A DNA stretch of 64,000 nt from Nelumbo lutea (GCA_022828595.1 JAKGHH010000005.1:56539655-56603654); one strand, 5' to 3'. Positions 43,608 to 55,690 are shown, counted from the first letter of the stretch. Notes: a model not told the origin generated them from the letters alone. Numbers and translations are program-made.

Positions 43608-44768
43608 GGGAAAATTCCCAATAGGTACCATGTACTTTAAGTCGAGTGTCAATTTAGTACCTCAAACTTTAAAATGCGACAATCTAGTACCCAAACTTTC
43701 GTTTTGCAACAGTCTAGTACCTGGCGTTAACTTACCATTAAGTATCATGGGAAAAGACACAAATGTCCCTTAAGTTTCATCTAATTTTTTACTATTCATC
43801 GTCTCCATTGAACACCGCCACTATTCCTTACCATTATCTAAAGACAAAAAATCAAAAAAAAGCTAATAGAATCATCTCTTGTCGCATTGTCTGAGTTCAG
43901 GTTAGGACATAACCCAGATGCTTCATTTTAAAAACTAGAACCAAAAACAAACACACCAGAAAATGCAGGTTAATACATCTGAGACACAAAAGTGAAAACC
44001 AGAGAAAAATCGAGCGAAGAAAAAGAACTAAACACCAGAACTAACCATGGAGTTGGCTACCATGGTTCGGACTTGTGCCCTAACAATCGGCATTACATAT
44101 AAACAATAATCATTTGCTATATTTACGGTGTTAGACGAATGGCACAAGAAACCAAACTCCATCCTTTCCTACATTTCAGATAGAGATAGAGGACTAATGA
44201 TGGAGCAGATGAGGCAAATTAGTGGAAGGCTTTCGGTGAGTGCAGGCCAAGATCAATAATGCCAAAGCGATGAGACCCAACATGGCCGCTATGCCATCGT
44301 GAAACTCATCTGCCTATATCTTTGCAAAGCTACAGAGAGAGAGAGAGAGAGAAGAGCCCCAAGAGAAGAGAAATACAAAGAGAGAGATGGAGGTGGGACC
44401 TGCAAGTGCAACTCCGCCTGCATCTGCTTCCATCGGAAAAGAGTAACAGAGATGAGGAAAGCAAGAGCGACTAATGATGAAGATCACGATAACAGCATGT
44501 GTGTGTTGTCCATTAGATGGACGGTCTTAAACTCTTTATCCTCCCACTAGCCATGATGAACGATGTATTTTCTAAGGGTAATTTTGATATTTTCAAAATT
44601 CTTAAATCGCATATGAGGTCACATGATATACATAACTGACAGTCCATTAACGATAGGTACTAGATTGTCACAAAATGAAAGTTTGGGTACAAGATTGTCG
44701 CATTGTAAAGTTTGGGTACTAAATTGGCACTCAACCTAAAGTACAAAGTACCTATCGGAAATTTTCCC
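43608..44768. mobile_element. Mutator-like (Pack-MULE-type) element with long inverted repeats
   Basis: Long terminal inverted repeats of about 150 bp: the left end 'gggaaaattcccaataggta' through 'ctagtacctggcgtta' is matched in inverse by 44640-44768. The ends resemble two shorter elements at 47376-47894 and 55691-56196. The interior (~850 bp) is not transposase; it contains a gene fragment at 44224-44304. No clean 9-bp target duplication is visible, so the Mutator assignment rests on TIR length and cargo. Confidence 0.65.
44224..44304 (-). pseudogene. Captured GLUTAMINE DUMPER-like transmembrane fragment
   Basis: 27 codons on the minus strand read 'FHDGIAAMLGLIALALLI' then 'LACTHRKPS'. The pattern 'GGLAAMLGLIA.ALLILACSY' is the hallmark single transmembrane segment of GLUTAMINE DUMPER (GDU) proteins, small membrane proteins that affect amino-acid export. 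A stop lies seven codons upstream and another soon after, and no VIMAG motif follows, so it is a fragment. It sits inside a Mutator-like element, suggesting capture of a host gene piece. Confidence 0.7.
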
Positions 44769-45189
44769 TATATTTTATTAATATAGTTATATTATATATA
44801 TATATATATATAAATTATAATTACATAACAATATAAGTATATAATATATTAATAAAATAAACAATTATTTTCAATTTTATTTAATTATTGTACATATAAA
44901 CAATTGTATACATCAAAATTCATATAAAATAAAAATTTTAAGATTTTTTTTAAATTTTTTTAAATAAATAGCTTTAGCCCAATCATCAACCAAGCCTAAG
45001 GCTCGGCCCATGAACCAACCCAGCCCATGGCATAGCACAACACAACACCGACCTGTACAGACTCGGGCCATGGGCCATGCCTGGCCAACCCCCCAAAATA
45101 TCACAAAGAAGGGAGGCATGGCCCATAGGCCACATGCGGATTGTGTCGTGATGATCTAGCACAACCCATTTTACACCTCTAGGTTTGAA

Positions 45190-47375
45190 AAATCCTCGTC
45201 AAACCTACCTTATTACCATTCCTACTCTATAACACCATCATAAAAAACAGTGGCGAGGTCAGGAATTTATTTTAGGGGGTGGCAAGTTATTTAACTTTTT
45301 AACACAAGTAAAGTGAGAGAGGGAGGGAGAGCATTCTGGTATTATTTTTCCCTTAGTCTTCTTGACAAAAAAGAAAAGAAAGGAATGGAATAGGGAGTAG
45401 AGGATGTAAGGTTTGGAGAGAAATAAGTTGGGAGGGTTTGGGTGGGACCAAGAAAACCATCGTTTTAACAAAAACGTGGGGGTGGGGGAGGGGTGGGGGG
45501 CAAGGACCCTCCGTACTGGTTTGACGAAATTAGCATTAGGTTTCTCTCCCACCATACTGAAGGATGAAACCAAATCAAGAATTCAAAACTGTTGTAACTA
45601 ACTAGTGATGTGGCATAGCATATTGCCCAAGTTGGCCCAACTATCTTTTGTATATGCGTGCATATTGGTGTCTTGCCCACTTACCGAAGAAAACTACTTT
45701 ACCTGACAGCATGTGACATGGAATGCCTAACAAGAACAAGTTTGGCCTTGAGAATGACAACGCACTCCAAACTGGATCAATCAATAGCTGATGATAGAGC
45801 ACGGATCAAGTGTAATTCCACGATTATCTCATGCATCTTTAATTCACTTTCTCAAGAGTTGCACAAGAGTGTTGGCTATGCATATGTTGCTTGAGAATTT
45901 TGGAGTGATCTTGAGGAATTTCTCAAGGCAACACATTGAGAATATACCAATTGAAAAGACCTCTTGTTGATAAGCTCCATTAATTCATGATGGGCTTCAA
46001 TAATGTCTTGTTGGGATTCATGTATGAATAGTTGAAGAGAATCCCATATTGAAAAGGAATAAAAGGTGTAAATGACTTATATATAAGAATGGCCCATAAC
46101 CTAATACCTTAAGTTTATGGGTTGTATGCGTATGCCCTTTTCTTGTGCGCAAGTCTTATGTGCATATATCCCTTAGTTTTGACGACTCCCCTCAATTAGA
46201 AAGGAATGTAAGAATGGCCCATAACCCAATAGCTTAAGCTTTTGTATTATATGTGGTGTCCCTCTCTTATGTGCATGTGTATGCACATGTACATACTTCT
46301 CTCAGAAGGATCGCTGTTCCAAGAAGAAAAAGAGGAAGAAGAAGCATCCATTATAGTTCTGAGTCACTACCTTCTTCTCTTGTTGGTGTTTGCAGCATTG
46401 GAGAAGGAAGGAAAAAAAGAAGACAAAAAAGAAGAGAGAGAGAGAGAGAGAATACATGTTTTGAAAATTTAATGAACAATTAAGAACACTTTAGTCCTTT
46501 GAAACTACAAGAAATGTATAAATCCTTACCTTCTTACCTTCTTGATTGTAAGAAGGTAAACATGAAAATTCATTACATAGAAGAAGGTAAACATGAAAAT
46601 TCATTACATAGAATGATCTCCTTACCTTCTTGATCCCAGGTTTGCATGAGAGTTTATTGGTTATGCTATTCATTCTCTTTGTTTTTGAATAGTGATTAGT
46701 GAACTGATCATTTAATAGTGATATGTGAATACCATTTTCCTATTTAATTGATTATATTTCTTCAACAGCAACAAAAAAAAAGAGTTATCTTTTATCATGT
46801 CTAAATCCTATTTTATCATCAAGCCTATCCATGATTTTTTTTTGATGGTGCATCTATCCATGAATTCTAGTTATCATGTGAATTCTGTTTTATCCATGAA
46901 TTCTAGCTATCATGAAGCCTTCCCAAGAAAGGCTAACACGGGTAAGTGCATTTACCCATGTTCTTTTATTTCCCCTACAAATAAGGTAATGACCATTTCA
47001 GCCATAAAAATTCATTATTAAAAGAGACATTTTTGTTCCATTCAAGTGTTGGCAGATTTCCCCTCGGGTGGGAAAGTTATTTATCCACCTAGGAGATGAG
47101 TAAGTGATGCCTAGGAAAATAAATTTCCCTTGGTCCCCACATAGATATGAAAAAAGAACATGGGATTCTTGGTCAATGGGAATCAAAATCCCATTGACCA
47201 ACTTTCCCCCTCTCAAAATCCAAAAAAAGAACGCCCCCAAAATTTTAGTTATTTGTTCTTTTAAATGTTATGATTGTTTATGGAGTATGCCCATAATTTT
47301 TAATTAAGCCTCACCTTTACAAAACCCAATTACCTCATCTCTGCCTGTAGCCTTTTAAAACCTTTCATTACACAT
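45190..47375. other. Intergenic region with LTR-like and duplicated bits
   Basis: No gene recognised. 45247-45290 begins like a dispersed plant repeat ('agtggcgaggtcaggaattt'). 46010-46250 has LTR-like phrases repeated twice ('aagaatggcccataac' near 46084 and 46211), suggesting a decayed LTR. 46551-46612 is a perfect ~31-bp tandem duplication ('agaaggtaaacatgaaaatt' then 'cattacatag'). 46854-46913 has two copies of 'ttatccatgaattctag'. Confidence 0.45.
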
Positions 47376-47894
47376 TTGGGCTTAGTGCCACTTTGGTCCT
47401 CGAACTTTAAAATGCGACCCGAACTTTTAAAATATGACAATCCAGTACCTGCTATTAACTAGTTGTTAACCAATCGTTAAATGGCATTTGAAAAAGACAA
47501 ATGCCCTTCGAGTGTCATCTAATTTTCTTTATCAACCATATAAACATTGACAAAAAATTAACAGTCTCAAATTCTTGTTTCTTCTATTCAAGAAAGTTGG
47601 GGTCACCAAAATGCCCATTCAAACGTGACCCCGACTTTCTTGAATGGAAAAGGCAAGGATTTGGGGCTATTAATTTTTTGTCAACATTTAGATGGTTGAT
47701 AAAGAAAATTAGATAACACTTGAAGGGCATTTGTGTCTTTTTGAAATGCCACTTAATGACTGATTAACAACTATTTAACGATAGGTATTGGATTGTCACG
47801 TTTTAAAAGTTTGGGTACTAAATTATCGCATTTTAAAGTTCGAGGACCAAAGTAGCACTAAGCCCAAAGTATAGGGTACTAATCGGGAATTGGG
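47376..47894. mobile_element. Fold-back MITE, left end shortened
   Basis: Almost the whole 519 bp is an inverted repeat: the left arm 'gggcttagtgccactttggt' onward pairs with the right arm ending 'ccaaagtagcactaagccc', and the centre contains 'caagaaagttggggtcac' and its inverse. The right terminus extends about 30 bases further ('aaagtatagggtactaatcg') than the left, so the left end is truncated. Same family as 43608-44768 and 55691-56196. Confidence 0.75.
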
Positions 47895-48007
47895 ATATAT
47901 CCAAATCCGATTTGATAATACATATCCTAGATCCAATGTGATATGAAGATCCAATCAGATCTCACAAATGGCACTTTGAATCCAAATCCATCAATAATGT
48001 TGGATAT

Positions 48008-48302
48008 TAGGAATGGCAACGGGGCGGGGATCATATTCTTTGTCCTCGACCCCGATTATGAAATTAACCTCCATCCCTGTCCTCAATCCTCGCCGTGGAT
48101 AAAATTTGTCCTCCATCCCTGTTCCCCAATATATATATATATATAATCGGAATCGAGGTGGAGCGGGGACCTCAATCCCCACCCCCATCCCTAACCTCGA
48201 CCCCGATCAGGTATTCCTATTAATCCCCGTCCCCACCCCGCCAAAACAATGGGGTCGGGGAAGTTGGGTCCCCGTCCGGGATGGGGAAAATTGTCATCCC
48301 TA
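48008..48302. mobile_element. hAT-type MITE with 8-bp target duplication
   Basis: 295 bp with inverted ends 'TAGGAATGGCAACGGGG' and, reverse-complemented, 'TAGGGATGACAATTTTCC'. Exact 8-bp flanking repeats 'ttggatat' (48000-48007, 48303-48310). The interior is rich in 'ccccgtcccc' type sequence with an (AT)n run at 48128-48144. No coding capacity. Confidence 0.8.
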
Positions 48303-48310
48303 TTGGATAT

Positions 48311-50292
48311 TCAAATATGATCAAATCCAATTTGATTTTTTAAGATTTTAATAAATTATTAAAAAACATAAAATTTATACAAAGAAAAACAAAAAATATA
48401 AGTATTTTTCAACTATTTTTATTGTATATAATAATATATATATGCTTTTTTATAAAAAATTACAAAAATGCAACCAATTTTCAAGTAAATCCCATTATAT
48501 AAACCAAAAATCCGATAAAAGAATTATACAAATCCGATAAAATAGGATCATATTTGAATCAAATCATATCATGATCCAATCCATTTACACCCTTAAATAC
48601 CAAACAATAACGGCCCACTTGCGTTTAGTACACCTGCCCTTAGATGGGCTTTTGAACATGTGTCTACTCAAAGAGAAGGGTGCCAAGTGACTAATTAAAC
48701 TATTATGTCGTCATCATAGCATATATGATGGCAGATATTAATTGCTTCGACAATGGAAATTGTTTCTAAATATGATGTAGGGCTGTATAACCAATAATAA
48801 CATTCTACGTCAGCCGTGTATAGAAAGTGAGAGATGGACGGGTAGTGGGGCATATGTTATGTTCTTTATGGCTGATTTTGGGGCATTATTATTGCTCGTA
48901 TTAAGCTAACACGGATTCATAACTCTGCCATATGTTTAATAGTGTAGTTTCGGGCCTTTCGGCAATAATAACGCTCCACTTTTGGTTTTAGTTTTTTGTT
49001 TTGTTTTTTCAGTTTTGGTTTGAGTTTCGATTTCAGAATTAAAAGCTTAATTGACCAAAAAAATGAATTAAACGAGTTTTGTTATATAACATATAGCGTA
49101 TAATATATAATATTATATAGCACATAGTATACAATATAAAATATAATATATTATAATGAAATCCAATTTCATAATATATATATTAATATATATAAATATA
49201 TATTATGTTATAATATTATATATGTGCATATTAATGAATTTCGGTTTTCTATAATTTAGTTTCAGTTTGGTTTTCATTTTTAGTTTTGATTTATTTGGCT
49301 AAATTTTTAATCGAATAAATTAAATGCTCACCCCTACCCATCACCCAAACCCAAAAGCCATGACTCCACAACCCTGGTGCAGGCAGGATTTGATCAAGTG
49401 ATGTTACAACCAGTTAGAGGCTTTACCAATCATTCAATTGGTACTTTGTAAATTGGAGTTGCCAAAGAGGAGCTTTGTGTCTTTTCCTTGTTCTTCTATG
49501 CTTTGACGAGGATTGTTTCTGGTCCATGGCTAAGGGACTGTTTGATGATAACTGAAAACTTATCATTTTGTCTTTTCAAGAGATTGTGGGTTTCTTAGTG
49601 GATGAAATCACGAAATTGAAATTGGGTAGAACACTATATCATGTATTATTTAATTATTTTAACAAATAAAAAACAAATCAATAAGTTTTTCAGTTCAACA
49701 ATTTCTGCGGTTACCAAACGGCTCTTAAATGGCTTAGTTGTTTATGACAATGAACTGTAGACTAAAGTACATTCGAATTGACAACTAGTAAGTTGTATTT
49801 GTCCGAATAGTTTCATATCACCTTCAACATCTAGATAAAGAAAGAAGTACCTGAATGTTTTGTTTTCGTTTGTTTTGTAAATTGTCACGTAGGTTCAGTT
49901 TGGAAGAAGTACAAATATAAACATGTAAAGTGCAAAGCATTGTATTTTGTATTAATTATTTTGTTTGTATTTGTATTCCTTTCAAACTGAGCAATAGCGA
50001 AAAAACAAAAAACATGTTTTTAAATTCTATTTTCATTTTGAAAGGCAAAAACAAGTTGATTTTGCCAATAGAAAAAAATACATATTTTTAAAACCATCAA
50101 AGTAATAATTTTATAATGTAGAAATTATATATATATATATATAATTGATAAAATATAATATTAACCAAATGAAAATATGTTCTTAAGCCAAGAATATATT
50201 TTTTGTTTCAGTTTTGAAAGCCAAAGACATGCATATAACCAAGGACATGTTTTTCTGTCTTTTATTCTTGGGATTCGCAACAATAAAAACAA
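48311..50292. other. AT-rich intergenic region
   Basis: No gene seen. 48990-49320 is a T-rich repeat with 'gttttggttt' and 'cggttttctataatttag' phrases around a long AT block, probably an old MITE ending at 'ctcacccctacc'. 49370-49445 on the minus strand looks like a tRNA-derived SINE head. 50000-50240 carries pieces related to the repeat at 61600-62372. Confidence 0.4.
49370..49445 (-). repeat. Possible SINE head (tRNA-like)
   Basis: On the minus strand 'AATTGGTAAAGCCTCTAACT' and 'GATCAAATCCTGCC' are spaced like polymerase III A and B boxes of a tRNA-derived SINE. Both boxes are degenerate, and no tail or target duplication was traced. Confidence 0.3.
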
Positions 50293-51007
50293 GGGTTTAT
50301 ATCATATAAGGGCAACTTTTGTGGTTTAATATCAATAAAAGTAATATAATTAAAAAAATTTAAAAATAGGTTAACTTTTTTAAAATAATATCAATAAAGG
50401 GCAAAAATATTGTTAATCTTCTTCTTCTTGCCCTTTGTTCATCAAAGCCGCCGCCCACCACTACCCATCGCCGCCTTCGCCCACCTTTGCTTCCACCTCC
50501 GGCAACGTTGCTGGAGGTGGTCAGAGGCAGAGGTGGCGATGGCGGTGATGGCGACAACATTGGTGGTTTCTCTGTCCATCGCCACCACCTTCGCCTCTAC
50601 CTCCAGCAACGTTGCCGAAGATGGGTGGAGATAGAGGTGGCGACGGTGGCGGGCAGAAGAATAACCACCATTGTCGTCGTCGCCACCTCTGCCTCTGGCC
50701 ACCTCCGGCAATGTTGCTGGAGGCGAAGGTGGCAACGTTGGACAGAGAAACCACCAACGCCACCGTTTCCACCTCTGCCTCCGACCACCTCAAGCAACGC
50801 TGCCAAAGGCAGGTGGCAACGGACGACGGTGGCGGGCAGCGGCAAACGGCGGCTCTAGTGAATAAATGGCAAGAAAAAGATGATGAATAATGTTTTTGCC
50901 CTTTATTGATATTATTTTTAAAAAGTTAACCTATTTTTAATTTTTTTTTAAATATATTATTTTATTGATATTAAACCTCAAAAGTTACCCTTATATGCTA
51001 TTACCCC
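50293..51007. mobile_element. GC-rich fold-back element (Mutator-like)
   Basis: About 715 bp. AT-rich arms of about 150 bp at each end are inverted copies: 'tatcatataagggcaacttt' and 'aggttaactttttt' on the left, and their inverses on the right. Between them, 50440-50860 is strikingly GC-rich and itself an imperfect inverted repeat built of 'ccacctccggcaacgttgc' and 'gccaccaccttcgcc' units. ORFs in all six frames here (up to 123 codons) are products of this composition. No transposase. Confidence 0.7.
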
Positions 51008-52086
51008 TAAAAACAATTCATATTGGAGAGAACCTGGTGTGTTTAAACATATATTAACTAGACCAGTTTTTTTTTTTTTTTCGATTTGATTACAACTAGA
51101 CCAACTTTATGGTGAATATGGACACACCCAAAAGCCCACCCACATGAGACAAGAAGGCTATCAAACCCAAAGCTGGTGCTCTATATACTTGATGAAGTTA
51201 AAAGGGTATTCCGCAACATGGATGTTGAAACTTTGGGGTATAGATACTGTATGATTTATGGAATCCGATGAGACGTATTGTATTATTTAAAACCAATACA
51301 TGTTTTCGAAACCAAGGAAACGTTTTTGGTTTTGATTTTAGAAACAAAGAAATACATATTAACCAAAACTCCCTACAACTGTCAGATTGTTTCTTGATTA
51401 GCAATCTTTGATGGGGCGTTCAGCTTTTTCTAAGTTAATGATTTTGTTTTTCAAAACAAAAACAATTGAAAAAATCAAAAATAAAATGATTTGTGTAGTT
51501 GTTTTTGCTTTAGATAACAAAATTATACATATTAGCAAAATTAAAATTTTATTTTGCATTTGAAAAAAAAAAAAAAAACTTAGAGTATACCCATCTAGCT
51601 AGGCATTTAGAATGAGCCATGACTCGTGTGTGCCTAAGATTATAAACACCAAAAGGCTGTGATATTGGGAAGAAAACCTTAGGCCAGTCAGGGAGTGGTT
51701 GTGTGTATCTTTTTAGATTTGAGGCAAGATGGGCTATGGTCTCTCCTGTTTTTATTTATCTTTTTCTTAAATGATTAATAAAATTTTAAAATGGCCATCC
51801 CTCTATCTAGAGTAAATTTTATGATTAAAAAAAATTGCACAAAATTGCCTATTAAACTCGGCATAAGAAAGAAGAGGAGAGAGGCCATGTTAATTTCAAT
51901 TCCGATAATTGTCAATCTTATCTACATGTTCAAATTTTATATTTGTTTCTTGCACATGCTGACATACCATGTGCACTTGTATGTTGGTATTAATTCGTCT
52001 CAACATAACTATGACTTCTTTGAGATAGGACAGCAAAGTGCTCTAGCACAATTGACTGTATCTTCTTCACAAGGGCCCAATGATAG
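51008..52086. other. AT-rich intergenic region
   Basis: No gene recognised. T- and A-runs (51067-51081, 51565-51580) and fragments similar to the 61600-62372 repeat ('acatgttttcgaaaccaagg', 51300-51320). A 108-codon ORF at 51791-52117 has a hydrophobic middle but no known family and is probably chance. Confidence 0.4.
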
Positions 52087-52291
52087 TATGGCTGTCAATA
52101 GGTTGCATCTGGGTTAGGATAGGGTAGAACCAGAACCAATCAGACAAGAAATATTAAGGGATCAGTATTGAAATTAGATGTTATAGGGTCTGTAATTTTA
52201 GACTCAGAATTGAATTAATCGGTTCTAGAGATAATCAGGTCTGATCCAATGGATCTAATTATAATAAATCTGTTGGAAATACTATGCATTT

Positions 52292-52350
<59 letters not shown>

Positions 52351-52517
52351 CTTGGGTCGGGTTTAAGTTAAATCGGAACTAAGAAGAACCAGATCTGAAC
52401 TGATAATAATCAGGATAATAGATTAGAAACCAAAACCATCCCATCAGTACACATCCTGTAATCAGAACAGACCCAATCGGTTTTGGTCCGTCAAGACCCG
52501 ACCAAGTGACAACCCTA
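52087..52517. repeat. hAT-like MITE remnant containing a (TA)n(GA)n microsatellite
   Basis: Ends are inverted: 'TATGGCTGTCAATAGG' against the reverse complement 'TAGGGTTGTCACTTGG'. The interior repeats 'aaccagaacc', 'ggtctgatcc' and 'cagacccaatcgg' phrases. A microsatellite (TA then GA repeats) spans 52293-52348. Flanking 8-mers do not match, so the target duplication is lost. Confidence 0.45.
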
Positions 52518-54002
52518 ACTGCTAATTTTCTCTACCTATCTACCATAACCTATTAACTACTACACTATTATACACTATTAGTACTAATCTATACTACTAT
52601 AAAAAGTACGAATAGCTTCTAAAATTTTGGAAATTTTTATTGACTAAAACACCCCATTTTTAAAATATGGTTCCTTTGGTGTGAGGCTAGAAAATGTAAA
52701 TTGAATACTATTCAATGTATTCAATTCCTTATCATTAAATCTCACATTTAAGGTATTAACTCCCATTCACCCTCATTGAATCATATATTTAAAGCATTAA
52801 TTTATTCTTATCACTAAATTTCACTAATTAAATTTATACATAATAAATTAATAATTCTAATAATATAAAAAATTACACTTTTAAAATCTACATGGAAAAA
52901 TAGTATTTTAATATAGGTGCTGGTAAGAAATTAAACCATTTTGGATCAAATGGGCCAATTCATGTTGCCACAATTAAACAATAAAAATCGAATAATAGAT
53001 AAAATGCAAAAAGAAATATAAAAATTAAAGAAAAACTTGGAAATATTATTAACATCATATATTTGGCATATTAAACAATAATAAGAGTGTGGAACTTTCT
53101 ATTTTACTAAAAACGCCCTTATATTTGAATTTAGTCCCTCTTTTAATTGTGAGGGATCAATTGGGTGAATCCATGATGCCATAGTTAAATAATAAAATAT
53201 TTAAAATAAAAACAAATTAAAAAAAAAGTAGAAAAATGGGCCATTTCTTTGATATTTTATATTAATCATATTAAATAGTCATAAAGAAGAATTCTTTTTA
53301 TTGATAATGGAAATAAAATACAAATTTTAAAACCAACCAAAAAATGAAATTGATTTCCTATTTGGTTGGGGTCAATAGTTCAACTTTTAGGTCAAATGTG
53401 TCAATATTTGATGTCATAATTAAATAATAAAAAATATAAAATATAAAATGAAAAAATACATAAATTTTGCAATAAAAACATTTGGGCACATCTCTAATAT
53501 TGTATACTCATCATATTAAACAAAAATAGGTGTGATAAATAAGCATTATTTTTACACATGGAAATATAAAAATTGTTAAAAATGTAATTTGAATTTAATC
53601 CCTTTTTAATTGTAACGGCAAAAAATGTTTATATTGCATTTTTGTAAATTTATATCATTTATTTTTTATAAAAGGACATGTATATATGATGAAAATAATT
53701 GAAAAAATACTTGTTTTCTGTTTTTCTTTTCCTTTTAATAATTTATAAAGTTTTTAAAAAATAAATGAGATTAGATCAGATTCAGATACCCAACATTTTT
53801 ATCAAATTCGAATTCAAATGAATGTATGTAAGATTCAATTAAATGGAATTTGAATATACTATGATTCGAATGTGATCCAATTCGTTTGCATTCCTATAAA
53901 TAATTATCAACATTTTAAAAAAGAGGCAGATCTTGAAAGAAAAAATAAAATTTGTAGCTACTACCGTCACATGCAACCCCCAATGAATCAGTGTTAAAAA
54001 AA
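52518..54002. repeat. AT-rich region with ~3 diverged tandem units
   Basis: Around 52930, 53147 and 53390 the same order of phrases recurs: 'gtcaa.tgggtcaat', 'atg.tgccata.ttaaataataaaa', then ~120 bases later 'catatta aacaataa' with 'gtgtggaa'-like text. Unit length is about 210-240 bases with heavy divergence. No coding features. Confidence 0.5.
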
Positions 54003-54680
54003 GGGGGAAATTATCTAAAACTCACTATGAGGTTTCAGCATTTCTCTTAAACTCACCACAATTTTTCAAAATGTCTAAAACTCACCATGCCACTAACTTG
54101 ATGTTAAATAGACAAATGGGTGTTAATATATTACCATTTTAACATTCATAGAAAAATATAAAATATACAAAAAATAAATTATAAAAAATTATAAAATTTG
54201 CAAACAAAATAAAAATTATTTTCAAATTATAGAAACTATAGAAATTGAAAAACAAAATTATAGAAAAAACACAAAAAATATAGAAAACGCAAAAATTGTA
54301 AATAAATAACAAAAATACAGGAAAATTTATAGATTATAGAAAATAGAAAAATGTAAAAAAAAAACAGAAATTATAAAAAACATTGGAATTTATAACAAAA
54401 CACTAAAAATGCCAAAAAAAACAAGAAAATTAAAAACCGAAAACTGAAAAAGATCATTTTTCCTCTAACTCACCATTCAAGGGTAAATTGGTCATAAAAT
54501 TGTTATTTATAGTGACATGGACACCTCTATTAAGAAGCATTAACGATGCAATAACATAAGGCGAGTTTTGAAAAATAAAAACTTATCGTAAATTTTGAGT
54601 TTTAGACATTTTGAAAATTTGTGGTAAGTTTAAGGGAATTGTTGAAAATTTATCATAAATTTTAGACAATTTCCTAAAAA
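54003..54680. mobile_element. Inverted-repeat transposon with A-rich core
   Basis: The left 100 bases ('gggaaattatctaaaactca' ... 'aaaatgtctaaaactcacc') are matched in inverse by 54570-54680 ('gagttttagacattttgaa' ... 'tttagacaatttcct'). The core (54150-54440) is extremely A-rich. No ORF and no clear target duplication; superfamily not assigned. Confidence 0.6.
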
Positions 54681-55690
54681 ACAATCACTTGATGTAATGT
54701 GATGTTTTGTTTTTCCTTTTAAGAATTCATGGTGAATTTTAGGCAATTTCCAAAAAAAAATATTGATTGATGTGATGTGATGCTTTATTTTTCCTTTTAA
54801 ACACTCGCATGTTCACATTTTATTGGGGCCTCTTGGGCGCTCTGGGGAAATGGAAATCCTAGCTTTGCGGAGAAACGTGGATTTCATGTCCATGCTCTGG
54901 GAAATCATAGCTTTCCTTTCAAACGTGGATTTCCTTGCTTTGCGAGGTGGGAAACGAAGAAACGTGGACTTCCTTGGCTACCAAAAATAAAATAAAATAA
55001 AATAAAACGGCGAAACGTGGAGGCATCGTAGGGTGGCGATAGAGCGGGCAGCCAGTGTGGGGCAGACGGAGAAATATCTGGAACGCACCACTCAGAAACC
55101 CCGTCCATGTTTCATGTGTGTATAGTATAGAACGTGGATGCCTCGGCCTCGCCCAATAAGAACCAAGGTTCGGATTATGTGCACCTTCCATCTCTGCTAA
55201 CCCACACGTGGCGCAACCTCTTGCGAGAAATAAATATCCTCGCAGTTAGGTTTTGATGTCCGAAGAGCTCCTGATTTACGTGGGTCCCACAGTTATGGTG
55301 CCCTGACGTCATGTGTTGTGGTGGATGTATGCACATCCGTCGTCGCGCATGCATGGGATGGTCTGATGGTCATGGTCCCCCATTATTGTTTTAGCTTTTG
55401 TCTGCGTTGGCAAGGAGAGACTGGGAATTTAAAATCTTGCCGTTACGAAAACGTCCCCAACTTTTTATCAAATGACGAAGATATCCTTATTTTTAGGATA
55501 CATTTCTGAAACCGCCTGAGTGTTGCTGAAACCTCTCTTTTAAATTTTGTAATAACAATCATCTGCACTCTGACATAGTTGCAAATAAATCCCTATTGTT
55601 AACATTCTTTAAAAATAGACATGGGAATGTCCCAAATACCTATATAGTTACTATTGAGGTTGGTTTTTACTTTTTAACATAAAAATAAGA
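54681..55690. other. Intergenic region with ACGT elements
   Basis: 54840-54965 has small repeats ('gaaacgtgga' three times). 55204-55214 contains CACGTGGC and 55305-55312 TGACGTCA. No gene with recognisable protein follows on either strand, so a promoter role is unproven. Confidence 0.4.

Larger units (their letters stand above)
43436..45181. mobile_element. hAT-type element with 8-bp target duplication, split by a second transposon
   Basis: Terminal inverted repeats: 'TAGAAGTGTAAATTGGG' on the left and, reverse-complemented, 'TAGAGGTGTAAAATGGG' on the right. The flanks are identical 8-bp repeats 'ggtttgaa' (43428-43435 and 45182-45189), as in hAT elements. Its interior carries 'ggcccatgg...catggccc' GC-rich pieces and no transposase. 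A Mutator-like element occupies 43608-44768. A shorter relative is at 59368-59631. Confidence 0.75.

Noticed and set aside
46242..46483. Two overlapping 76-codon ORFs
   Set aside because: Simple-sequence Glu/Lys/Arg-rich frames over a GA-rich stretch; no family match.
50360..50890. Many overlapping ORFs (up to 123 codons) on both strands
   Set aside because: They arise from the GC-rich inverted repeats of the fold-back element; low-complexity Pro/Ala/Gly/Arg proteins in every frame.
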